A DNA stretch of 5,875 nucleotides from Spirochaetales bacterium (GCA_007130265.1 SLST01000416.1:1-5875), one strand, 5' to 3'. Positions 1-5,757 are shown, counted from the first letter of the stretch. Notes: a model not told the origin generated them from the sequence alone. Made by a program: numbers and translations.

Positions 1-546
1 AAGCAGGTCAAGAACGCGCCGACCGCCGACCTCGCGCAGCCGATCTCGCGACAGAAGGAGGCGCAGTTCCTTCGCTACTATCGCGTGCCCGTCTACTGGG
101 GCGGGGCTGGGCTGTGGGGCGGCGCTCTGACCCCGGTGGAAGCCGGTTCGCTCGCCTCCGCGCCGGGCCTGGAGGCCGAGTATCCGCCGGAGGCCGACGC
201 AGAAACCGACGATGGGTCACACCTCCGCAGCACCCGCGAGGTCACCGGCTATCGCGCCTGCGCGCCGGACGACGAGATCGGTCTCATCACCGACTTCGTG
301 ATCGAAGATACGACCTGGGCGGTTCGCTACCTGCGCGTCGAGACCGAAGACGAGATTGGAGGCGGAACGCTGTTCATCTCGCCGCACTGGGTGCGGGAGA
401 TCTCGTGGGACGAGCGCCGGGTCTCGATCGACACGCCGCTCGAGCAGCTGCGAGAGCTCCCGACGATCGGAGCGGAAGGTGCGCCCACGCGGGACGAGGA
501 GGAGCGCCTGCACGAGTTCTTCGGGAAAGTACGATACTGGAGATAA
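1..546 (+). CDS. PRC-barrel domain protein, two-unit type (C-terminal part; 5' end outside window)
   Basis: The frame is open from base 1 to the TAA at 544-546, giving the last 181 residues; the start lies upstream. Residues 1-35 look like the tail of a first PRC-barrel unit: 'ISRQKEAQFLRYY' followed by 'VPVYWGG', matching the 'P(V/I)SRQxExxLxRYYxxPxYW' tail of tandem PRC-barrel proteins. An acidic linker follows, then a second PRC-barrel at about residues 77-155: 'STREVTGYRA', 'DDEIGLITDFVIED', 'WAVRYLRVET' and 'LFISPHWVREISWDE'. The protein ends in the same kind of tail, 'EERLHEFFGKVRYWR'. No signal peptide or membrane segment is visible in this part. The family is usually cytoplasmic and its biochemical role is unknown; PRC-barrels generally bind proteins or RNA-protein complexes. 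The gene lies 23 nt upstream of the EncFtn gene on the same strand, so cotranscription is likely. The domain call is firm; function is open. Confidence 0.87.
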   Translation, partial: KQVKNAPTADLAQPISRQKEAQFLRYYRVPVYWGGAGLWGGALTPVEAGSLASAPGLEAEYPPEADAETDDGSHLRSTREVTGYRACAPDDEIGLITDFVIEDTTWAVRYLRVETEDEIGGGTLFISPHWVREISWDERRVSIDTPLEQLRELPTIGAEGAPTRDEEERLHEFFGKVRYWR

Positions 547-560
547 GCGCGATCAGCACA

Positions 561-566
561 GGAGGG
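561..566 (+). promoter_or_regulatory. Ribosome binding site of the EncFtn gene
   Basis: GGAGGG lies 3 nt before the ATG at 570 when the whole hexamer is counted, or 4-5 nt for the GGAG core. It decides the start, because the EncFtn frame stays open upstream across the PRC-barrel gene and would otherwise suggest a much longer protein. Confidence 0.75.
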
Positions 567-569
567 AAT

Positions 570-854
570 ATGTCCGACTATCACGAAGCGCCGGAAACGC
601 TGAGCAAGTCGACCAAGGATGTCATCCGCGCACTGAGGAGTCTCCGCGAGGAGATCGAGGCGGTGGATTGGTACCATCAGCGCGTCGATGTCGCCGAAGA
701 CAGCGAACTCAAGGACGTTCTCGCACACAACCGCGACGAGGAGATCGAGCACGCGTGCATGACCCTCGAATGGCTGCGCCGCAACATGCCCGGATGGGAC
801 GAGGAGCTTCGCACCTATCTGTTTACCGACGAGAAGATAACCGAGCTCGAGTAG
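570..854 (+). CDS. EncFtn-type ferritin-like protein lacking an encapsulin-docking tail
   Basis: This 94-residue protein closely resembles the ferritin-like core of the encapsulated ferritins, such as Rhodospirillum rubrum EncFtn. Shared blocks are 'EAVDWYxQRVD' (residues 30-40), 'LAHNRDEEIEHACMTLEWLRRN' split across residues 51-72, and 'LRTYLFTDEKIT' (80-91). In known EncFtn, a two-helix protomer forms an annular decamer whose dimer interface holds a ferroxidase centre of two Glu and one His. By alignment these are E28, E58 and H61, all present. Known function: oxidation of Fe(II) to Fe(III), normally delivering iron into an encapsulin shell. Here the protein stops at 'ITELE', right after the ferritin core, without the usual linker and SLxIGxL-like docking peptide. 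No encapsulin gene follows; the next gene is convergent and ends 4 nt away. It may therefore act as a free ferroxidase or serve a shell in trans. The family call is strong; the unencapsulated state is inference. Confidence 0.92.
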   Translation: MSDYHEAPETLSKSTKDVIRALRSLREEIEAVDWYHQRVDVAEDSELKDVLAHNRDEEIEHACMTLEWLRRNMPGWDEELRTYLFTDEKITELE

Positions 855-858
855 TCCG

Positions 859-1965
859 TCAGCGCGATCGGAACACCTCGCTCACCGACCGGTCGTAGTG
901 CACGCGGTTGATCGTGTGGCAGAAGACCGGTGCAAGGCTGCGGACCTCGAAGAAGGGCAGGTTCGTGAACTCGTCCGTCTGGGGAATGCTGTTCGTGACC
1001 ACGAGACGCTTCAGGTTGTACTCGCGGTGCAGCATCTCAAGCCGCTCGCGGGTGCCGGGCAGGCAGAGATTGTGCGACGCCGCCATGTAGACTTCCTCGA
1101 TTCCTTTGTGCTCCACCAGTTTCTTGATGAGTTCGACGACGGTCTTCGCGCTCGCCACCATATCGTCGAGCACGATGGCCGTCTTCTTGCCGCGAAAGTC
1201 GCCGATGATGTCGGTAATGGTCGCGTGTTCCGCTTGAGGCCGGTGCTTGCTCGCGATCGCCGAGTTCAGCTCCATCTCGCGGCTGAAATGCAGAATAAGC
1301 TTCGTTGCGCCGGCGTCCGGGGCGACTGCGATGGCATCGTCTTTTCCGCGGAAGCCGGCGAACTCGTCGTTGAACATGGTCAGGGGATCGAGCATGTTCA
1401 CCGGGAGATCAGCGTAGAAGCCGTGTATCTGGGTTGAATGGGGGTTCCAGGCGATGACTCGGTCTATACCTGCGCTCCGCGCGAGATCCGCCATCAGTTT
1501 CGCCGTCGTCGGTTCGCGCTGGAACTTCGTCGGCTTGTCCTGGCGCGCGTAGGTCAGATACGGGAGGACCGCCGTAATCCGGTGAGCTCCGTGCTCGCGA
1601 AACGCCCGCGCGGCGATGAGCAGCGTCAGGTAGTTGTTGTTCGCCTCGTATCGCTGGCTCGGCGCGAGGAGCGACTGAAACAGGAAGACGTCGGCTCCTC
1701 TCACGTGATGCTCGAGCCGCACGAGTGTCTCGGTGTCCGTGAACTCGCGGTCGACGTCTTTCAGGAACAACAGCTGCTCGGTCTCGCTCGTATTCGCGAG
1801 CATTCGCTCGTACTCTTCGACGACCTCCTGGGCCATATACGTGCCGCTCGTGCAGCAGGCGATGAGCAGCGGCCCCTGCTTGGACTCCAGTCTGAGCGAG
1901 CGCTCGTCGAGGTACTGGTCCGGGAAGATGAACGATCTCTCGCTGTCCGCGTGCATGAATCCCAT
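859..1965 (-). CDS. Divergent ribose-phosphate pyrophosphokinase (PRPP synthetase-like)
   Basis: This is a 368-residue protein of the PRPP synthetase family, which makes 5-phosphoribosyl diphosphate from ribose 5-phosphate and ATP for nucleotide, His and Trp synthesis. Visible family blocks are 'REFTDTETLVRLEHHVRGADVF' split across residues 73-94, 'LPYLTYARQDK' (134-144) with the catalytic-loop RQD, 'REPTTAKLMADL' (150-161), 'PHSTQIHGFY' (175-184) with the metal/ATP-site His176, 'VAPDAGATK' (214-222), 'VLDDMVASAKT' (265-275) with the Asp pair 267-268, and 'TNSIP...SLAPVF' near the C-terminus. Oddities: the ribose-phosphate loop reads DDMVASAKT instead of the near-invariant DDMIDTAGT, 'DLHA' has become 'NPHS', and the chain is about 50 residues longer than the usual 310-320. 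The ATG at 1965 is preferred because AAGGAG lies 6 nt upstream; ATG 1969-1971 abuts that site, and ATG 1954-1956 is too distant. It is the last gene of a three-gene minus-strand run, 19 nt after CapA. It may be a bona fide but distant PRPP synthetase or a regulatory or altered-substrate paralogue. Confidence 0.88.
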   Translation of the reverse strand: MGFMHADSERSFIFPDQYLDERSLRLESKQGPLLIACCTSGTYMAQEVVEEYERMLANTSETEQLLFLKDVDREFTDTETLVRLEHHVRGADVFLFQSLLAPSQRYEANNNYLTLLIAARAFREHGAHRITAVLPYLTYARQDKPTKFQREPTTAKLMADLARSAGIDRVIAWNPHSTQIHGFYADLPVNMLDPLTMFNDEFAGFRGKDDAIAVAPDAGATKLILHFSREMELNSAIASKHRPQAEHATITDIIGDFRGKKTAIVLDDMVASAKTVVELIKKLVEHKGIEEVYMAASHNLCLPGTRERLEMLHREYNLKRLVVTNSIPQTDEFTNLPFFEVRSLAPVFCHTINRVHYDRSVSEVFRSR

Positions 1966-1971
1966 GATCAT

Positions 1972-1977
1972 CTCCTT
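1972..1977 (-). promoter_or_regulatory. Ribosome binding site of the PRPP synthetase-like gene
   Basis: On the minus strand this reads AAGGAG, followed by ATGATC and then the ATG at 1965. The 6-nt spacing selects the second of two nearby ATGs, since the first directly touches the site. It lies in the 19-nt gap after the CapA stop codon. Confidence 0.7.
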
Positions 1978-1984
1978 CTCACCG

Positions 1985-2980
1985 TCACCCGGTCGGTTTG
2001 ATCGTTCCATCCGAGTACACCAGGCGGGGTCCCGCGAGATGCCGGTTCTCCTCTGAGAGTATCCGCGCAATCCGGGACGCCTGGTCCTCGCGAGCTCGCG
2101 CCAGTCGAAACTGCCTTCGCTCGTACGCGGCGATCTCCATGCCCGCGTCCCGTCCGGCCTTCTCAAGGGTAACGAGGTAGAGTAGTGCAATGCTCGGCTC
2201 GTACTCATCGTGCCCCCTTATCCCCTCGTAGTCGTTGATGAGGTCTCCGCATCCGTAGAGGATCGGAACCCCACGGTAGACCTCGAAGCCTCGCGGATGA
2301 TGGGATGAATGGCCGTGAACGACGTCTACGACGCCACGGTCGGCGAGCGAACGAGCAAAACGCACCTTTGCCTCCGCGATGTCATACCCCCAGTTCCCGC
2401 CCCAGTGAACGGACAGGATGATGAGCGCACCCGCATCTCGCAGCGGTCGCGCGATGCGTTCGATCGCGCGGATCTCGTTCTCGCTCAGATCCGGCAGGAG
2501 GAGGACTCCCTGACGCCCTCGGCCTGCCTCCCAGTCGGAGGAGACCCCCGAGTCGCCCAGACAGCATCCGATCACCGCGATCCGCCGGTCGGGCGGTGCA
2601 TCGGGAGCCGACGCCTCAACGACAACCGGACGGCTCACCTCCTCACCGTTGCGGCCGGCGCCGCAGTACGGCACCCGGGCGCGATCGAGGGCTGCGCATG
2701 TCTCCTCCAGGCCCGCCACGCCCGAGTCGAGCACATGGTTGTTCGCGAGCGTAACCTGAGGTCCGAACCTCTCGAGCCGCTCCCTCGCGTCGCTCCACAC
2801 GTAGGCGGGCTCCACGCCTCGCGGGATCTCGGTGTTGCCCCGGCGCTCGGCCAGCGCGATGTAGTCGCGGGCATCGGTGACGAAGCGCTCCCGCAGCTCA
2901 GGATTCACGTGCGAACGCTGGATCTGGTCGATCCCGCGGCCGAGCATGAGGTCGCCGCACAGCGCGATCCGAAGCCGCAT
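1985..2980 (-). CDS. CapA-family protein (poly-gamma-glutamate capsule type, metallophosphatase fold), apparently with an internal deletion
   Basis: This 331-residue protein belongs to the CapA/PGA_cap family, whose fold is that of calcineurin-like phosphoesterases. Motifs in order: 'LCGDLMLGRGIDQI' (residues 7-20), 'LANNHVLDSGVAGLEET' (78-94), 'YCGAGRN' (105-111), 'SVHWGGNWGYD' (190-200), and 'VVHGHSSHHPRGFEVYRG' (220-237) followed by 'PILYGCGDLINDYEG'. Asp10, Asn80/Asn81/His82, His192 and the His223/His227/His228 cluster are candidate metal ligands. In family members known to me, about 40 residues including an 'IINLET' block and an 'INYRMHP' block lie between 'ALEELER' and 'LANNH'; here 'RERLERFGPQ' runs straight into 'VTLANNHVLD'. 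No signal peptide is visible, so a cytoplasmic location is likely. The start ATG at 2978-2980 follows the upstream stop by 6 nt and has no strong ribosome binding site, suggesting translational coupling. Some CapA proteins act in poly-gamma-glutamate export, but this soluble subfamily has no firmly established substrate. Confidence 0.88.
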   Translation of the reverse strand: MRLRIALCGDLMLGRGIDQIQRSHVNPELRERFVTDARDYIALAERRGNTEIPRGVEPAYVWSDARERLERFGPQVTLANNHVLDSGVAGLEETCAALDRARVPYCGAGRNGEEVSRPVVVEASAPDAPPDRRIAVIGCCLGDSGVSSDWEAGRGRQGVLLLPDLSENEIRAIERIARPLRDAGALIILSVHWGGNWGYDIAEAKVRFARSLADRGVVDVVHGHSSHHPRGFEVYRGVPILYGCGDLINDYEGIRGHDEYEPSIALLYLVTLEKAGRDAGMEIAAYERRQFRLARAREDQASRIARILSEENRHLAGPRLVYSDGTIKPTG

Positions 2981-2986
2981 GCGACG

Positions 2987-4663
2987 CTACGAGTCCTGGC
3001 GCGGTATCGCGGCCCAGTACGCTCTGACCTCATCGAGCCAGGCGAGATCGTCGACCGACGCCGGATATGCTGCCACCGGATAGGACGGTGCGTCGACGAG
3101 CTCCTCGATCGTGGTCCGCAGCCGGGCCCTGTCCTCTTCCGGTTCGATCGCCAGGCGGTACGCCGGAACAGGGACCATCCGCTGCTCCGCGAGCACATCG
3201 GTGGACACCTCGACCACGACGAAGGCAACCGCGGGTTCCTCGATGTCGACCAGCATTTCGGCGATCTCGCCGATCGACTGTCCGTCCGCCGTCACCTCCG
3301 TGCCGAACGCCGCACGGGCTCTGATCGCCCCGGTCTCTCCGCGCTCGGTCACTGCCTCCTCAAAGGCGTCGCGGGCGGCTTTCCCTGCAACATCCGCGAG
3401 TCGATCGCGCCAGTAGGCTCGGATCCTCGCGTCCCACTCCGCGTCCTCGGTTGGCAGGGCGCCGGCTTCGAGGAGCGGCATCTCGTCCAGCGCCTCTCGT
3501 GAGAGGTCGAGGATGATGGCGGTGCGAAACGGGTCCGCCTCGACCGCGCTGACTGGTACCGCGTAGCGGCTCTCGCCGAGCCCGAGGAAACCTCCGAAGC
3601 TGATCTCGAGGTAGAGGACCTGGCCGTCTCGTGTGATGATCAGGTCATCCACCGACCCCAACTCCTGCTGAAACGTGTTCACCACGCGATGCGCGACGAG
3701 TACCTCGTGTCTTAGCGTGAGGCCCGGTACGATACGCATGCCGTAGCGGTGACGGGCACGTATGTTGATCTCGGACCAGTACTCGAGCGTTTCGTCTTCC
3801 CAGTCCGGACTCCGGAGCTTCATGAGCTCGGAATGCGCCAGACCGCCGTTGCCTTCGATCGCCGGGGCACTGCGGAGATGCTCGGCAGAGGCCTGGAACA
3901 CGAGCGAGTTTCGTGCGACGTCGCGGACGAAAAGCGGAAGCGGTACCGGATGCATGCGGTTCTCCCCGGCGGCGACCATCGCGTACGCGACGCGTCCGGT
4001 GCCGATGTTGACCGTGTAGTCGGCGACCGTTCCCAGGTTCTCACCCGCCGTGCTCGTCACGGGGATTCCGGTCAGCTGCTCGGTCTCCATGACCGGGCCG
4101 GCTCTGACCTGCGCGCCGCTCACTTCCGAATACCGTGCCATGCTCGGAGATCGCCAGTCGATGACGGGCCGCATGCCCGGATCGACCGGACGCCCTCTCG
4201 TGACGGCGTCGCCGCGCTGCCAGAACTGGTCTATCTCCAGACGCCAGGCCGGTGAACGAGTCTCTTCAGGAAAGTCCTGCATCCGAGGGGCCCACTCGAG
4301 GATCTCTCTCTCGGCGATCGGGAAGACGACCCCCTCTGCTTCGACGTCAGGAAGAACGTACGGCAGCGGCACTGGATAGCGGCCCTGCGGAATCTCCTCG
4401 TTCCCGAGCGCAAGCACCAAGTAGGCAATCGAGCCGCCGCTGAGATCGAGAAAGAGCTCGTCTACCGATCCCAGTAACCTTCCCGCTTCATCTCGAACCT
4501 CCTGGCCGATGACCCGCCTCGTGGTCAGACGCGCCTCAAGCTCCATCTCTCTGACCTCCGGCCGGCCTTCCACCTCTTCGGGCTCGGCCCGACCGCCGGC
4601 GAAGCTTAGCGCCGCTGCGAGCAGGATAATCGTTGCAGTCAGTATCAGTCGTTGTCCACGCAT
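2987..4663 (-). CDS. Exported protein with four tandem PRC-barrel-like units
   Basis: This 558-residue protein starts at the ATG at 4661-4663, set by GGGAGG 5 nt upstream. Residues 1-22 form a signal peptide: a basic start, hydrophobic 'LILTATIILLAAALSFA', and a plausible signal peptidase I cut after Ala22 (S-F-A|GG). There is no lipobox Cys. Four PRC-barrel-like units follow at about 47-125 ('VIGQEVRDEAGRLLGSVDEL', 'IAYLVLALG', 'YPVPLPYV'), 193-265 ('LTGIPV', 'ENLGTVADYTVNIGTGRVAY', 'HPVPLPLF'), 317-395 ('HRVVNTFQQELGSVDDLII', 'YAVPVSAV') and 447-525 ('FGTEVTADGQSIGEIAEMLV', 'MVPVPAYRL'). Each is followed by a helix-like tail with W and YW or FW (137-148, 286-296, 410-418, 542-550). Few PRC-barrel proteins have a signal peptide, so the likely location is the periplasm or cell surface. 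It heads a probable operon with CapA (6-nt gap) and the PRPP synthetase-like gene. Its partner and function are unknown. The first two repeats are clear; units 3 and 4 are more diverged. Confidence 0.85.
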   Translation of the reverse strand: MRGQRLILTATIILLAAALSFAGGRAEPEEVEGRPEVREMELEARLTTRRVIGQEVRDEAGRLLGSVDELFLDLSGGSIAYLVLALGNEEIPQGRYPVPLPYVLPDVEAEGVVFPIAEREILEWAPRMQDFPEETRSPAWRLEIDQFWQRGDAVTRGRPVDPGMRPVIDWRSPSMARYSEVSGAQVRAGPVMETEQLTGIPVTSTAGENLGTVADYTVNIGTGRVAYAMVAAGENRMHPVPLPLFVRDVARNSLVFQASAEHLRSAPAIEGNGGLAHSELMKLRSPDWEDETLEYWSEINIRARHRYGMRIVPGLTLRHEVLVAHRVVNTFQQELGSVDDLIITRDGQVLYLEISFGGFLGLGESRYAVPVSAVEADPFRTAIILDLSREALDEMPLLEAGALPTEDAEWDARIRAYWRDRLADVAGKAARDAFEEAVTERGETGAIRARAAFGTEVTADGQSIGEIAEMLVDIEEPAVAFVVVEVSTDVLAEQRMVPVPAYRLAIEPEEDRARLRTTIEELVDAPSYPVAAYPASVDDLAWLDEVRAYWAAIPRQDS

Positions 4664-4668
4664 AACTA

Positions 4669-4674
4669 CCTCCC
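4669..4674 (-). promoter_or_regulatory. Ribosome binding site of the exported PRC-barrel gene
   Basis: On the minus strand this reads GGGAGG, 5 nt before the ATG at 4663. It favours this start, which places the signal peptide at the N-terminus, over upstream in-frame ATGs that would bury it. Confidence 0.75.
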
Positions 4675-4714
4675 GGGTTCCGTTCATCCTCCAACCTACT
4701 CTCGCAGGGTACGG

Positions 4715-4746
4715 GCGACCCATAGCACGTTTGTGTTATGGGTCGT
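4715..4746. promoter_or_regulatory. Inverted repeat at the centre of the divergent promoter region (operator or hairpin)
   Basis: CGACCCATA at 4716-4724 is the exact reverse complement of TATGGGTCG at 4737-4745. The pairing continues inward through one G-T wobble (4725/4736) and three Watson-Crick pairs (4726-4728 with 4733-4735), leaving a four-base loop GTTT at 4729-4732. An outer G-T pair (4715/4746) extends it. Read as DNA it is two inverted half-sites CGACCCATARCAC. It lies 52 nt before one start (4663) and 39 nt before the other (4785). There is no T-run on either side, so an operator or 5' UTR structure is more likely than a terminator. No convincing -35/-10 pair could be assigned in 4664-4784. 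Confidence 0.6.
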
Positions 4747-4770
4747 GAGCGTGGGAATCGCCATGCTTGA

Positions 4771-4779
4771 GGAGAGAGG
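4771..4779 (+). promoter_or_regulatory. Ribosome binding site of the PilZ-domain gene
   Basis: The purine-rich GGAGAGAGG ends 5 nt before the GTG at 4785. It supports this GTG over the in-frame TTG at 4767, which lies upstream of the site. Confidence 0.65.
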
Positions 4780-4784
4780 CTCAT

Positions 4785-5750
4785 GTGATATCAGATCTGA
4801 TCCGTGGATTCACCCCGTCTCCAGCCGAGGTCACCATCTTCGTCGTGATCGTGGTGGTGTTCGTGGGACTACTGATCGCCTACTCAGCGGCGACTCACCG
4901 TCGGGACCGGCGGCGCAGGATCGCGCTCTCCGAGCGGCGGTACCGCAGACGGCTCGAGGAGCTCGCCCTGTCCAGGAGCGACGAGGAATACCTGGAGGTA
5001 CTCTTGCGCTACTGGGGCGATCCGGAGCGCAAATACCTGCTCCTCCAGAATCACACCGTCTTCAGCGACTGCGCCGAGCGGGCTTTGACCGACGGCGCGA
5101 TTGGAGAGGGGCAGGTGAGTGCACTGCGGGTCCGACTCGGGTTCTCCGGCCAACCGGCCGGGGCCGAGCCCGATTCCAGCGCCGATATTCCGCAGGGCTC
5201 CGGTGTGATCATCGCGGACAGCCATAGTCGCATGATACCGGGGCGGGTCATGGACCCGACTCCTTCGAGCTTCCGGGTCTCCACCGACGACGACGCTCCT
5301 CGGCTCACCTCCGGATCGCTCGTGGAGGTCGTCTACCAAAACGGCAGCGGTGTGTACCGGTTCGAGTCTTCCGTGCTCGCGAACCCGGTCGGCGAGATGG
5401 ACCTCTCGCATGCCGAACGGATCGATCGCGTGCAGCGCCGGCGCTACTACCGCGGAAAGGTACGCCTGCCGGTGTACGTCAAACCTGCCGGAGAGCAGGA
5501 ACGTCCCGAGCCTACGCGGTTCATCGACATCGGCGGGGGAGGGGCGAGCTTCTACGCTCCCGATGATCGGTACCAGCGCGGCGAAACGGTCGAGATGACG
5601 TTTCATCCCGACAGTCAGCAGGCGATGCATCTCGCCGGGCGCATTGTTCGCGAATCCCACGGCGGCAGAGTCGTCCACGTGAAGTTCACCGACGTTGGAC
5701 CGTCGACTCGTGATCGGGTGCTCGGTTTTCTCTTCCGCCGCGAGACCTGA
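4785..5750 (+). CDS. Membrane-anchored YcgR-like/PilZ-domain protein (putative c-di-GMP effector)
   Basis: This is a 321-residue protein starting at GTG 4785. One transmembrane helix lies at about residues 17-35 ('VTIFVVIVVVFVGLLIAYSA'), followed by a very basic stretch ('HRRDRRRR', 38-45), which suggests that the rest is cytoplasmic. Residues 48-120 form a helical region ('YLEVLLRYWGD', 'FSDCAERAL'), and a variable linker follows. Residues 138-212 look like a YcgR N-terminal-type barrel ('GSGVIIADSHSRMIPGRVMD', 'SGSLVEVVYQNGSGVYRFES'). The C-terminal PilZ domain (about 214-318) has the c-di-GMP-binding motif 'QRRRYYRGKVRLPV', with Arg219 and Arg223 as RxxxR, and 'DIGGGGASF' at 248-256 as the (D/N)xSxxG motif with Ser replaced by Gly. 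Known role of such proteins: c-di-GMP binding that modulates the flagellar motor or other membrane processes. Both binding motifs suggest ligand binding is retained. It is transcribed divergently from the exported PRC-barrel gene and followed after 47 nt by a membrane protein gene. Confidence 0.87.
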   Translation: MISDLIRGFTPSPAEVTIFVVIVVVFVGLLIAYSAATHRRDRRRRIALSERRYRRRLEELALSRSDEEYLEVLLRYWGDPERKYLLLQNHTVFSDCAERALTDGAIGEGQVSALRVRLGFSGQPAGAEPDSSADIPQGSGVIIADSHSRMIPGRVMDPTPSSFRVSTDDDAPRLTSGSLVEVVYQNGSGVYRFESSVLANPVGEMDLSHAERIDRVQRRRYYRGKVRLPVYVKPAGEQERPEPTRFIDIGGGGASFYAPDDRYQRGETVEMTFHPDSQQAMHLAGRIVRESHGGRVVHVKFTDVGPSTRDRVLGFLFRRET

Positions 5751-5757
5751 ATGTCGG

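Noticed and set aside
114..569. Possible N-terminal extension of the EncFtn protein
   Set aside because: The frame is open, but it overlaps the genuine PRC-barrel gene, gives an arginine-rich nonsense product, and a good ribosome binding site marks the ATG at 570.
886..895. Short palindrome CGACCGGTCG near the end of the PRPP synthetase-like gene
   Set aside because: It has no loop, no T-run and lies in coding sequence; palindromes of this size are expected by chance in GC-rich DNA.
898..1437. A 179-codon open frame on the plus strand, followed by another at 1438-2001
   Set aside because: Both are antisense to the PRPP synthetase-like gene and have no family signature or convincing ribosome binding site.
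1966..2208. Longer PRPP synthetase starting at 2208
   Set aside because: The extension would overlap the conserved C-terminal part of CapA. AAGGAG at 1972-1977 supports the start at 1965.
2309..3502. A 397-codon open frame on the plus strand
   Set aside because: It lies antisense to CapA and the PRC-barrel gene, both with clear family motifs. Its product is rich in Arg, Asp and His without recognisable domains, as expected for a shadow frame in GC-rich DNA.
4664..4723. Longer start for the exported PRC-barrel protein
   Set aside because: It would place about 20 polar residues before the signal peptide and start inside the inverted repeat. GGGAGG next to 4663 fits better.
4664..4784. Sigma-70 or flagellar sigma-28 promoters in the divergent region
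   Set aside because: No pair of boxes with correct spacing and reasonable match could be found by eye in either direction.
4652..5227. A 191-codon open frame on the plus strand
   Set aside because: It overlaps the PilZ gene in another frame and has no domain signature. The PilZ frame carries a transmembrane helix and clear c-di-GMP-binding motifs.
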